A stretch of 64,000 bases of DNA from Ruminococcus sp. (lineage in GTDB: Bacteria; Bacillota; Clostridia; Oscillospirales; Acutalibacteraceae). The DNA lies in the NCBI GenBank assembly GCA_017458845.1, contig JAFSZY010000004.1:1-64000 (forward strand). Direction: 5' to 3'. Each line of letters starts with the position of its first letter. The stretch's first letter is position 1. Positions 1 to 7,277 of the stretch are shown piece by piece. A program made the position numbers and the translations under genes. Under the pieces are notes generated by a model. That model did no database searches. It was not told where the DNA came from and saw only the letters and a list, made by a program, of their open reading frames with translations.

Positions 1-1077
1 GAATTGTATTATCTTCAATCTCGCTACTATGACCCGCTCACAGGACGCTTTCTCAATGCTGACGACCCTGATTACACAGACACTCAATCAGGCTCACCCC
101 TCAGCACAAATATGTTCGCTTATTGCGAGAATAATCCGATTTCGGGATATGATCCTAGTGGTAATTGGGACACAAAAGACCACAAAAAATTATGTTTACT
201 AAAGAATCATAAATTTACTAAGTTAACTTGGTCATGGAATTTACTTTCGGATATTTTATTTAATAGTAATGATGAGCATAGTGCGCCATTCCATTCACGG
301 GATAATCTAAATATTTGCAAGTATTTGTTTAATGTAGCAGTAGATTTTAAAAAAACATCACACAAAAAAAAGAAACTTGTTGAAATACAGATCTCAACAA
401 GCAAAAAAAATAAAAAACTAAAAGAAGGGTATAATTCTGATAAAACAAAATATTTTATACCTGAAAAATATATTGCATATCAAAGCAAAGAAGGCAAAAA
501 TTCAAAATTAGAGCCAGAATATTCAAGAACAAAAGCACTAATAAAATATTTAAATGGTAAATCATTATCGGAAAGCGATAAACAAAAAATACAAGGGAAA
601 TATGGAATTAAGTATAAAATAAAAAACCGTTCTGATCAGTCAAAGGCTTTCTTAGGTTTAGCTTTACATACGGTACAGGACTATTTTGCTCACAAAACAT
701 ATGTTTATTATGGCACAAAGACTCAGGTGCAAAAGTATATAAAAAATGGAAAGATAGTTAATGACCATTATTTGACTACAACAGACTTTAACCATTTGAA
801 AAGGCTCGGAAATTTATCAACTTTAAGATTTGAGGATGATATAAACAAATTTAAATGGAGATTTAAAAACACAAAAAAGGTAACTAAAAGATTATATAAT
901 TTATACTACGGAAAGGGTTATAAAAAAGTTTCTCAATACATAAAAAATATTGAAAAAGTTTATTATGGTAGCAAAAAAAATATTGATATATATACGCTTA
1001 ATGGAAAAAAATATTATTTTAATGCGGTAAAATATAAGTTAGTTGTGCATAGAGATAAAAAAAGAAAAGCACCATAA
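1..1077 (+). CDS. Rhs-repeat protein, C-terminal end with zinc phospholipase C-like toxin tip (5' partial)
   Basis: The reading frame is open from base 1, so only the last ~358 residues are visible. The first ~50 residues carry the conserved end of an Rhs core (YYLQSRYYDPLTGRFLNADD, then NMFAYCENNP and YDPSGN), after which polymorphic toxins switch to a variable tip. Here the tip is ~300 residues, Lys-rich and AT-rich. It contains LGLALHTVQDYFAH, which resembles the metal-binding helix of zinc-dependent phospholipase C-like proteins, and an early WDTKDHKK segment that could supply the N-terminal Trp and ligands. Inference: a secreted or contact-delivered lipid-attacking toxin. The following gene would be the usual place for immunity, but it is a broken LRR gene. 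Rhs assignment is firm; the catalytic class is tentative. Confidence 0.8.
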   Translation, partial: ELYYLQSRYYDPLTGRFLNADDPDYTDTQSGSPLSTNMFAYCENNPISGYDPSGNWDTKDHKKLCLLKNHKFTKLTWSWNLLSDILFNSNDEHSAPFHSRDNLNICKYLFNVAVDFKKTSHKKKKLVEIQISTSKKNKKLKEGYNSDKTKYFIPEKYIAYQSKEGKNSKLEPEYSRTKALIKYLNGKSLSESDKQKIQGKYGIKYKIKNRSDQSKAFLGLALHTVQDYFAHKTYVYYGTKTQVQKYIKNGKIVNDHYLTTTDFNHLKRLGNLSTLRFEDDINKFKWRFKNTKKVTKRLYNLYYGKGYKKVSQYIKNIEKVYYGSKKNIDIYTLNGKKYYFNAVKYKLVVHRDKKRKAP

Positions 1078-1118
1078 ATTTTTCGTATTTAAAATCTCAA
1101 GAAATGGAGAAAATCTTT

Positions 1119-2255
1119 ATGAAAAGGATTATATCAATTATCTTAACAATATTGGTAATGACTTATGTTGCTGTATTTCCTGCCTCTGCTGACGTAAAAA
1201 TGTATAGAAAAAATGGTTATTTATATACTATTAAAGATAAAGAAGTCCTGTTAATTAACTACTATGGCAAAGAGTCAAATGTAAAAGTGCCGAGCAAAAT
1301 TGACGGGAAAAAGGTTTATAAAATCGGATTGGATTACGAAGATGACAGTGATATACTGGAAGAGTATTACGAAGACGCAACAGGATTAGGATTCAGCAGA
1401 AATAAATATGTTAAAAAAATCACTATACCCGACGGAATTAGCAAATTGGGATTATTTGTGTTTGAGGATTGCAAAAACTTAAATACTGTTGTATTTGGAA
1501 AAGGTATAACTCAAATAGGTGGAGATTTCGGGGGTTGTACCAAGTTGAAAAATGTAACTCTACCCTCAACGCTATAATTAATAGGAAACGATACGTTTTT
1601 GTCTTGTAAGGCGTTGCAAAAAATTAAAATCCCGTCAAGTGTTACCGAGATTTATAACAACGCGTTTAAAGATTCGGGGTTGAAATCAATATTAATCGGT
1701 AAGAATGTAAAGTATATAAGCTATGACGCGTTTGAAAACTCCAAACTCACGAAGATTACAGTAAGCGGCAAAAACAAAAAATACAGCTCCAAAAGCGGAG
1801 TGCTGTATAACAAGAAAAAGACCCGCTTAATAATCTACCCCAATTACAGGAAAGGCGCGAAGTTTACTACCCCCTCGAGCGTTGAGCAAATAAAGCCTTA
1901 TGCTTTCAGCGGAAGTAAGTTTTTGAAGAAAGCTGTGTTTTCCAAAAAAATCAAAAAAATCAGTACAGGTGCTTTTGACAAGTGCAAGAATCTAAAAAGC
2001 CTTGTGTTCAAATCAAAGAAGAAAATAAAAATCGCGCCATATGCTTTTTTGAACTGCAAAGCCCTGAAGAGCGTTACCATTCCTAAAAATGTCATAAAGA
2101 TTGCTACTAAATCTTTCGGTTTCACTTCGCGTTTGGAAAAAAATCACAACGACTATACATACAAGAAAATCAAAGGTTTCACAATCAAAGGAAAATGCGG
2201 CTCCGCCGCGCATAAGTACGCAAAAAAATATAAGTTTAAATTTGTAAAGAAATAG
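1119..2255 (+). pseudogene. BspA-type leucine-rich repeat (LRR_5) secreted protein, interrupted by one stop codon
   Basis: Start ATG at 1119 is chosen because GGAG lies 9 bases upstream; an ATG at 1104 has no ribosome site. Residues 1-25 form a signal peptide ending PASA. The rest is BspA/LRR_5 repeats (units such as ITIPDGISKLGLFVFEDCKNL and SVTIPKNVIKIATKSF) ending with a typical ...GSAAHKYAKKYKFKF tail. At 1575-1577 an in-frame TAA follows LPSTL, and the same frame continues immediately with LIGNDTFLSCKAL, exactly the expected repeat phase, through 2255. A single substitution (for example AAA to TAA) explains it. The product would be a surface adhesin-like protein; in this position it could once have been an Rhs partner, but nothing shows that directly. 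Confidence 0.85.
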
Positions 2256-2387
2256 GCGGTTCAACAAAACACCACAACCGACGACTTCGGCAGAACAAGC
2301 AGCGTAACAAGCTCGGGCTATACTCTCAGCTATACATACAAAGACGGTTCGGCGAGTAATTCTACCACAAATCTTTCCGGGGCATAA
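2256..2387 (+). pseudogene. Rhs repeat remnant (displaced fragment)
   Basis: Directly after the LRR stop codon, in the same frame, 43 codons read AVQQNTTTDDFGRTSSV... GYTLSYTYKDGS and end in TAA. The D-x-x-GR-x-x-S-V and Y-x-Y-x-D-G spacing is that of Rhs/YD repeats. There is no start codon or ribosome site. I read this as a leftover Rhs core piece joined behind the LRR gene by recombination, as happens in Rhs loci that collect displaced tips. Confidence 0.6.
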
Positions 2388-2413
2388 TTATTATTATCTG
2401 TACAGAAATTATT

Positions 2414-2448
2414 AACAAGCGATAGTCACTGACTACCGCTTGTTTTTT
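2414..2448 (+). terminator. Intrinsic terminator
   Basis: A two-part hairpin (ACAAGCG/CGCTTGT with inner TAGTCA/TGACTA) is followed by TTTTTT. It closes the Rhs/LRR remnant region. Confidence 0.8.
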
Positions 2449-2625
2449 CATGAAATGAAAAATTAAAAGTGTTTACAAAAAAGTGTGACAAATTTGGTGG
2501 ATATTCAACAAAAATCACATATATTTTTCTCCATATTCACTTTTGCCAGATTATAGAATTATTGCTGCGATAATGATAAAATATTAATAGATATTACTGC
2601 ATAAAAAACAACTGGGGGAGTTGGA

Positions 2626-3252
2626 ATGATAACTACGGTTTTGTGGATTTCCACTTTTGTCTTGATAGTTTTAGGATTGTACTTTATTTTCGTTAAAAAA
2701 TCTTTCCAGCTTACCGCAGTAGGTTTTTTGCTTACAGTAGTTGCGATATTTATTCCTTTTTTCCCGCGTCCATCGGGTAGTTTTGGATGTATTACAGAAA
2801 ACACTGAACCCACAACATATCAGACCACTTCATTTTCCGATAGCGAAGACACTGCTTTGGCTGAGTTTGATATAGAGGCAGATGATCCCGGTGAAAGTGA
2901 ATCTGAAACGGAGAAAACAGATGAAATAGCTGAAAACATTAACATAATAACAAACGATAGTGACGTTAAAGGCTCTTTTAGCAACGCTTTGACAGAAGAA
3001 TATGTTTTAAAATCAAAATTTAGGAATAACTATGGCTTTAAATTCAATATCAGCGATGTAAATCTAAGTTATACGGCATTTATAATAGACGAAAAAGGCG
3101 AAGTGGTTTACGAGTATTATATTGGCGAGGATAGCATATCGGAAAGTCCGGTGCTTGAAAAAAATACAGAATATACTTTGAGAGTGGAAGCGGACGAGGG
3201 GCGTCCTGAGTACACAATAGAAATAAAATATCCTGATAGTGATGTATATTGA
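2626..3252 (+). CDS. Membrane-anchored protein with a C-terminal beta domain
   Basis: 208 residues. Two hydrophobic segments (about residues 3-23 and 30-48) are followed by a Thr/Ser/Asp/Glu-rich stretch (about 65-105) and a globular C-terminal region (about 110-205). That region contains NNYGFKFNISDVNLSYTAFI and a YTLRVEADEGRPEYTIEI ending. The same pattern (a G-x-Y-x-F-x-x-D-I-S-x-V-x-x-S-Y strand pair, then TY-x-L-x-V and YTI-x-I) occurs three times in the next gene, 12 bases downstream, so the two form an operon with a shared domain. The fold resembles PPC-type (bacterial pre-peptidase C-terminal) beta domains, but I cannot name the family. GGGGGAG precedes the ATG. Confidence 0.75.
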   Translation: MITTVLWISTFVLIVLGLYFIFVKKSFQLTAVGFLLTVVAIFIPFFPRPSGSFGCITENTEPTTYQTTSFSDSEDTALAEFDIEADDPGESESETEKTDEIAENINIITNDSDVKGSFSNALTEEYVLKSKFRNNYGFKFNISDVNLSYTAFIIDEKGEVVYEYYIGEDSISESPVLEKNTEYTLRVEADEGRPEYTIEIKYPDSDVY

Positions 3253-3264
3253 GGAGGTCTTAGT

Positions 3265-4389
3265 GTGAAAAGATTAGTGTTATGTATATTACTATTTACA
3301 TTGATTGCGTTGTATGGATGTAACTGCGGTAATTCAACCGGTAGTTCCGGTTTTAGTTCAGAGCTTGATAATGAAGAATTTACTGAAGACTTAACAGAGA
3401 CTGCAGGAGCCGGTACAGTTATGCCTCCCGATACCACAGAATCATTACCTCCGGATATTCCTTTGTGGGATATTTTGGAAGATAACATTTTGAATGTTAC
3501 TTTTAAATTTAATGACCAGAATAATAACTATTATATTAATGCTCCTGTAACCGGACGTTATAGATTCTCGTTTGATATCAGTGATGTTAATTGTAGTTAC
3601 AGTATTAGGTTATCGAAAACAAACCACGAAGAAATTCAATCAACAAACAATGATGTTGATTTTAATGTCGACCTTACCGAGGCGGAAACTTATGTTTTGG
3701 AAATTATTCAGGGCATGGGTCTTCCGGAATGTACTATAAAAGTTGATATTCCAAACCCTATAAAGGAAGTTGAAGATAATAAAATGTTTGAGAAAATACG
3801 CTTTATAGGTCAAGAGGATCAGTACATTTTTACTCCGCAATTATCCGGGAAGTATGGGTTTGAACTAGACATTAGTAATGTTGAGTATTCTTATAACGTG
3901 AAAATACTGGATTCTAAAAATAATGAAATTGCAGAAGGCGATTATAGCGGAATAAGTTATAAGGATTATTATATAAACGCAAATTTAGATGAAAATAAAA
4001 CTTATAATATTTTTGTAACTTTCGATGATTATGAACTAGAAGATGATAATTTAAAATATACAATAAAAATTTATGAGCCAAATGAGATTAAGTATGTTAA
4101 CGCAAATACTGTAAATGGAGAAATGCTTTTTGGGGGACAACAAGACAGGTATATTTTTTCCCCATCTGCTACAGCTAGGTATCTATTAGAATTTAACGAT
4201 AGTAATGAGCAAATGTATTATGAGATTTCGTTTTGCGATGATAATAATTATAAACAAGGTCCCAAAAGTAATCAGAACTGGAGTGTGAGTTTTGATTTGG
4301 TTAAAGGAAAAGAATATGAAATAACAGTCGCTCAGGAGATTGATTATGGTAAATATTGTTTTACCATTACTCCGGAATCGACTGAATAA
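3265..4389 (+). CDS. Lipoprotein with three copies of the beta domain
   Basis: 374 residues starting at GTG, 8 bases after GAGGAGG. The signal peptide ends in a lipobox-like LIALYGC (Cys about residue 19), followed by an Asn/Ser/Glu/Thr-rich linker to about residue 70. Three tandem domains of about 90 residues follow (about 77-165, 173-270 and 280-372). Each starts near F-x-F/I-x-G/D-Q-x-D/N-x-Y-I-x-x-P and G-R/K-Y-x-F-x-x-D-I-S, and ends with a Y-x-I-x-V ... Y-T/C-I-K/T-I strand. This is the same unit found once in the upstream membrane protein. Likely a cell-surface binding or sensing lipoprotein; function not recognised. Confidence 0.75.
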   Translation: MKRLVLCILLFTLIALYGCNCGNSTGSSGFSSELDNEEFTEDLTETAGAGTVMPPDTTESLPPDIPLWDILEDNILNVTFKFNDQNNNYYINAPVTGRYRFSFDISDVNCSYSIRLSKTNHEEIQSTNNDVDFNVDLTEAETYVLEIIQGMGLPECTIKVDIPNPIKEVEDNKMFEKIRFIGQEDQYIFTPQLSGKYGFELDISNVEYSYNVKILDSKNNEIAEGDYSGISYKDYYINANLDENKTYNIFVTFDDYELEDDNLKYTIKIYEPNEIKYVNANTVNGEMLFGGQQDRYIFSPSATARYLLEFNDSNEQMYYEISFCDDNNYKQGPKSNQNWSVSFDLVKGKEYEITVAQEIDYGKYCFTITPESTE

Positions 4390-4399
4390 GGAGAACTCA

Positions 4400-4996
4400 A
4401 TGTTTAATGAAATTTATAAAGATGACAAGCAAGAGCTACGTGCAATAAAGTATGGGCTTAGATTTGATTTTAATTTTTGGAAAAGATTTAAAAGAGATGA
4501 TTTCGAAAATTTAGATTTGATTAATCTCAAAAAGTATGTAAAAAAATGTTTATTCGAAAGTATTAACGAAGAAACAAAAGATGAAATTCCTGAAAACGCA
4601 GAGCAGATAAGAAAAGAATGCTTAAATAATGATAAATTGTATTGCGAGTTGAAATTGGCGCGACTTAAAGGAACTAATAGTTATTTTATTCCAATAATCT
4701 TATCGGGTATATCTATAATTGTTTCTTTATTTATTTTTTTAATGAGTATGGTTAATAGTGTTTCGTCAACTTATATAAATACCGCGATGCATTTTTCAAA
4801 TATTACTGCTTTTGATTTAGAGAAAGCATTACAAGAAAATACAAAGTGTATTGGAGAGAGTGTTGGGAAATATTTTATTTTTGTATTGATGGTTTTTATG
4901 ATAGTGATGGTAGTAAATACTATTATTGAAACCAAAAAGCAAAATAGAATAATTTTTTATGAGTTCATGAAAAATTGTATTAAGGAAAGTATGTAA
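4400..4996 (+). CDS. Hypothetical membrane protein, two transmembrane segments
   Basis: 198 residues. The start is set at ATG 4400 (MFNEIYKDDK) because AAGGAG ends 6 bases before it; an upstream in-frame ATG at 4340 lies inside the previous gene. The first ~90 residues are charged and soluble, one membrane segment lies at about 95-118 (IPIILSGISIIVSLFIFLMS) and another at about 157-177, with a short basic tail. It is probably the last gene of the 2626-4996 operon. No known family recognised. Confidence 0.65.
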   Translation: MFNEIYKDDKQELRAIKYGLRFDFNFWKRFKRDDFENLDLINLKKYVKKCLFESINEETKDEIPENAEQIRKECLNNDKLYCELKLARLKGTNSYFIPIILSGISIIVSLFIFLMSMVNSVSSTYINTAMHFSNITAFDLEKALQENTKCIGESVGKYFIFVLMVFMIVMVVNTIIETKKQNRIIFYEFMKNCIKESM

Positions 4997-5104
4997 AAAA
5001 TGCATAAACAGTGTTATAAGACTTTTAATAGATATTCATATTATAAACTAAACACTGCTTAAAATCAGTGTTTAAATTTGAACTATTAAAACAAGGAGTT
5101 TTTT

Positions 5105-5383
5105 ATGGAAAAAGAAAGATGCTTTATTATTACTCCGATAGGTAATAAAACTAATGATATACGCAGACATATAGACGGTATAATCGAAGCTGTTATTCAG
5201 CCTGTGCTTGAAAGTGAATATGAAATAATTGTTTCTCACAAATCAAACAAAATCGGTTCTATAAACAAACAAATAATAAAAGAAATATATAACGATAAAC
5301 TTGTTATTGCGAATTTAACGAATATTAATCCAAATGTATTCAATGGATTTTTGATAACAGATAAACCTTCGCTACTCAATTAG
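5105..5383 (+). pseudogene. Truncated TIR / nucleoside 2-deoxyribosyltransferase-like protein, N-terminal part
   Basis: The protein begins MEKERCFIITPIGNKTNDIR, then has KQIIKEIYNDKLVIANLTNINPNVF. These match the first two motifs of the CFVISPIG...IR / ADLTxxNPNVFYEL family, found as stand-alone NAD- or nucleotide-handling domains and in defence proteins. Family members are normally well over 150 residues. Here the frame ends 12 residues after NPNVF, inside a terminator hairpin (5361-5398), with no ...YELAxRHA continuation. Everything beyond the second motif, including the catalytic Glu region, has been lost, most simply by a deletion that fused the first half to the old gene end. Ribosome site AAGGAG precedes the ATG. 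Confidence 0.6.
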
Positions 5384-5398
5384 TTTGCGAAGGTTTAT
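5361..5398 (+). terminator. Hairpin overlapping the end of the truncated TIR-like gene
   Basis: A 12-bp perfect stem (ATAAACCTTCGC / GCGAAGGTTTAT, loop 5373-5386) with a weak T-rich 3' side. The stop codon of the truncated gene (5381-5383) lies in its loop. Confidence 0.55.
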
Positions 5399-5905
5399 TA
5401 TGGTTTTATGTTAACTGCATTATTAATATAAATAATACTTAAAAAATCTGTACCGAACATAGATTAGATATGGTGTGCATTATTATAGCTTTATGCAAAT
5501 ATATAGAGGAGTTATTTCCTTTAGTATTGCAATTAAGAGGGATTATGATGAAACAATAATACATGCCGTAGAACAGCACGAGTTATTTGTTTGTGTTCAA
5601 GCCATTTGAGAAAAAAGAAGAATAATCATTCGGTTCGATAACAAGTTTTTATAGTTAAAGTTAAGTTGGGTAATATTTTTAAGGTCAGGAAATTCTATAC
5701 GGGGGGAAAATACGGTTTGGTATTGAAGATTTCAACATTTCATACTTTTTTATGTATCACACTCTTCATTAAAATATTTTTAGTATATGGGTAAAGTTAA
5801 GTAAACAGCTTTTTATGTATTTTTTGTGTGTTTGATGTATTTGAACGCCTTCTATCGCATTTTCAGCGATTCCCGAAAGGCGCATAAAATGGGAGTTTTT
5901 TATTT
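5399..5905. other. Intergenic stretch with a short coding remnant and a hairpin
   Basis: No complete gene is seen. On the plus strand 5463-5609 an open stretch without a ribosome site reads ...YYSFMQIYRGVISFSIAIKR and on to ...DYDETIIHAVEQHELFVCVQ before TGA; it looks protein-like but I cannot place it and treat it as a possible gene remnant. At 5846-5882 a hairpin with CGCCTT/AAGGCG outer and ATCGC/GCGAT inner stems is followed on the plus strand by GGGAGTTTTTTATTTTT, an intrinsic terminator shape. TTGAACGCC occurs at 5842 and again at 5917, the second inside the truncated SASP gene. Confidence 0.4.
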
Positions 5906-6004
5906 TTAAAGATGGTTTTGAACGCCAACCTCGTTGGCTGCCTCCATCTTGAATCTCTCGAGAGCTTCCTTAGCCTCGGGAACTACGATGTTGTTCTTAG
6001 ACAT
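5906..6004 (-). pseudogene. Truncated alpha/beta-type small acid-soluble spore protein (SASP)
   Basis: On the minus strand, behind AAAAGGAGAAGAATT, an ATG opens MSKNNIVVPEAKEALERFKM followed by EAANEVGVQNHL and a stop, 32 residues in all. The first 29 residues match the conserved N-terminal half of alpha/beta SASPs, which coat and protect spore DNA. Intact family members are about 60-70 residues and continue with the second conserved DNA-binding block (TSRxNGSVGG type), which is absent here. The frame breaks right after GVQ, at a GGCGTTCAAA sequence repeated 70 bases further along, which suggests deletion between short direct repeats. A hairpin with 11-bp arms (6045-6055 / 6081-6091) sits in its upstream region. 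Presumably non-functional, with intact paralogues elsewhere. Confidence 0.75.
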
Positions 6005-6192
6005 AATTCTTCTCCTTTTCCAAATTTTCTGATTTCGGAAGCAGGCGCAAAAGCGCTCGCCTCCGTTGTCTTTGGGCGAACGCTTTTGCGCGCGCTTAAG
6101 ACTTTTATTTCAGCAGCGTTTTTACGCTGCGATAGTATTGTACGCATTTTATGATAATTTATATGTAGCAAATTTTGTATATTAAAAGACTT

Positions 6193-6268
6193 ATCATTGA
6201 CAATTCAGTATAAATTCATCGCAGTTTCATTTTTGTTTCAAAATACCGTCAAACATTTCCGATAAGAT
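6193..6268 (+). promoter_or_regulatory. 11-bp-spaced NTCA repeat array and -10 of the PepSY gene
   Basis: ATCA, TTCA, TTCA, TTCA, TTCA and GTCA begin at 6193, 6204, 6215, 6226, 6237 and 6248, that is, six half-sites exactly 11 bases apart. TAAGAT (6263-6268) follows, its first base 15 bases after the first base of the last repeat. Regularly phased ~11-bp direct repeats overlapping the -35 region are typical of OmpR/PhoB-family response regulators. A second array with the same geometry lies at 7184-7248. Confidence 0.7.
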
Positions 6269-6281
6269 TTTTTTAAATCAA

Positions 6282-6303
6282 AAAGGAGGTGTTTGAAATG
6301 TAA
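6282..6303 (+). other. Strong Shine-Dalgarno with an ATG-TAA minimal ORF in the leader
   Basis: AAAGGAGG (6282-6289) is followed at normal spacing by ATG at 6298 and directly by TAA at 6301. It lies about 30 bases after the -10 and 65 bases before the PepSY gene's own ribosome site and ATG. A start-stop pair here could hold a ribosome and stabilise the leader, or be the decayed start of a lost gene. Confidence 0.45.
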
Positions 6304-6367
6304 ATATTATTAACCTATATTATCGGCAGACTGAATATTAGCAAATGAACTAAAAGGAGTAAACAAA

Positions 6368-7120
6368 ATGAAACGAAGAATTGTAACCGCGGCGGCGCTT
6401 GCGGCACTGATGTCGGCATCCGTATTCGGTACTAACGCTCTCGCGGCAACTTCAAACAACAGTCAGACGACGACAACACAGTCCTCTGAACAGAAATCAG
6501 GTTGTCAGGAACACGGCAAAAAGGAAAAGGTTGCCGAGCCTGAGAACGCAATCGGCAAGGATAAAGCCCAAGCCGCGGCTCTCAAGGACGCGGGTATCAG
6601 TGAGAGTAAGGCTGAAAAGGTTCACACTTTTGTGATAAAGCTTGATGACGGCACAGTAGTCTACAGGGTTAGCTTTAAGGTTGGAGAAAAATATCACATC
6701 TACAAGATTAACGCTCTGACAGGCAAGGTAGCCGACAAGAGAACCGAGACATCCGAGGAGCACGAGGCTAACAAGAAAGCGCGCGGCGGACATGGCAGGA
6801 AAGAACAGGTTGCCGAGCCCGAGAACGCAATCGGCAAGGACAAAGCCAAAGCCGCGGCTATTAAGGACGCGGGCTTCAGCGAGAGTAAGGTTGACAAGGC
6901 GCATACTTTCGTAATTAAGCTCGGTGACGGTACAGTAGTATACAGAGTGAGCTTGAAAGTAGGAGATAAATATTATATCTACAAGATTAACGCTTTGACA
7001 GGCAAGGTCGCCGACAAGAGAACCGAGACAGCCGAGGAGCACGAAGCTAACAAAAAGGCTCACGGCGGCAAGAATAAAACCGCTAAAACAGAAAAAACGA
7101 CGGCAAGTAAAACTTCATAA
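6368..7120 (+). CDS. Secreted protein with two nearly identical PepSY domains
   Basis: 250 residues. Signal peptide 1-27 ending NALAA, then a Thr/Gln/Ser linker. Two near-identical units follow (about 52-138 and 148-232). Each is EPENAIGKDKAxAAAxKDAG, a TFVIKLxDGTVVYRVSxKVG strand pair and a YxIYKINALTGKVADKRTET strand. This is the PepSY pattern (Ile-x-x-x-x-Ala helix, then Y-x-V and TG-x-V), a domain thought to bind or inhibit peptidases or to sense envelope state. The tail is Lys/Thr-rich. Codon-level similarity of the two units indicates a recent tandem duplication. AAAAGGAG precedes the ATG, and the phased NTCA array lies upstream. Confidence 0.8.
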   Translation: MKRRIVTAAALAALMSASVFGTNALAATSNNSQTTTTQSSEQKSGCQEHGKKEKVAEPENAIGKDKAQAAALKDAGISESKAEKVHTFVIKLDDGTVVYRVSFKVGEKYHIYKINALTGKVADKRTETSEEHEANKKARGGHGRKEQVAEPENAIGKDKAKAAAIKDAGFSESKVDKAHTFVIKLGDGTVVYRVSLKVGDKYYIYKINALTGKVADKRTETAEEHEANKKAHGGKNKTAKTEKTTASKTS

Positions 7121-7137
7121 TCCTTCAGAATTATTTT

Positions 7138-7174
7138 CCGCCGAGGCGAATTAGCTTCGGCGGTTTTGCTTTTT
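7138..7174 (+). terminator. Intrinsic terminator of the PepSY gene
   Basis: A 10-bp stem (CCGCCGAGGC / GCTTCGGCGG, one G-T pair) with loop GAATTA, followed by TTTTGCTTTTT. Confidence 0.9.
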
Positions 7175-7183
7175 CCAAAATAA

Positions 7184-7248
7184 TTCATAGCAACTTCAGT
7201 ATAAGGACAAATTTATTTCATACAAACGTCAAAAAACTCCTGTAAGAT
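7184..7248 (+). promoter_or_regulatory. Second 11-bp-spaced TTCA array and -10, upstream of the VTC operon
   Basis: TTCA, TTCA, GACA, TTCA and GTCA start at 7184, 7195, 7206, 7217 and 7228, exactly 11 bases apart. TAAGAT is at 7243-7248, its first base 15 bases after that of the last repeat, as in the array at 6193. TTCAGTATAA is identical in both, and the GTCAAA and TAAGAT positions coincide. The two promoters very probably share one activator. Confidence 0.7.
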
Positions 7249-7277
7249 ATAGACAATCCAAGAAGGAGGTAACTAAA

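Noticed and set aside
5912..6154. An 80-residue plus-strand open frame
   Set aside because: It is the antisense of the SASP fragment and its leader, with no ribosome site or family motif.
6497..7063. A long minus-strand open frame of 188 residues with internal repeats
   Set aside because: It mirrors the duplicated PepSY domains on the other strand; the repeat structure is explained by the real gene.
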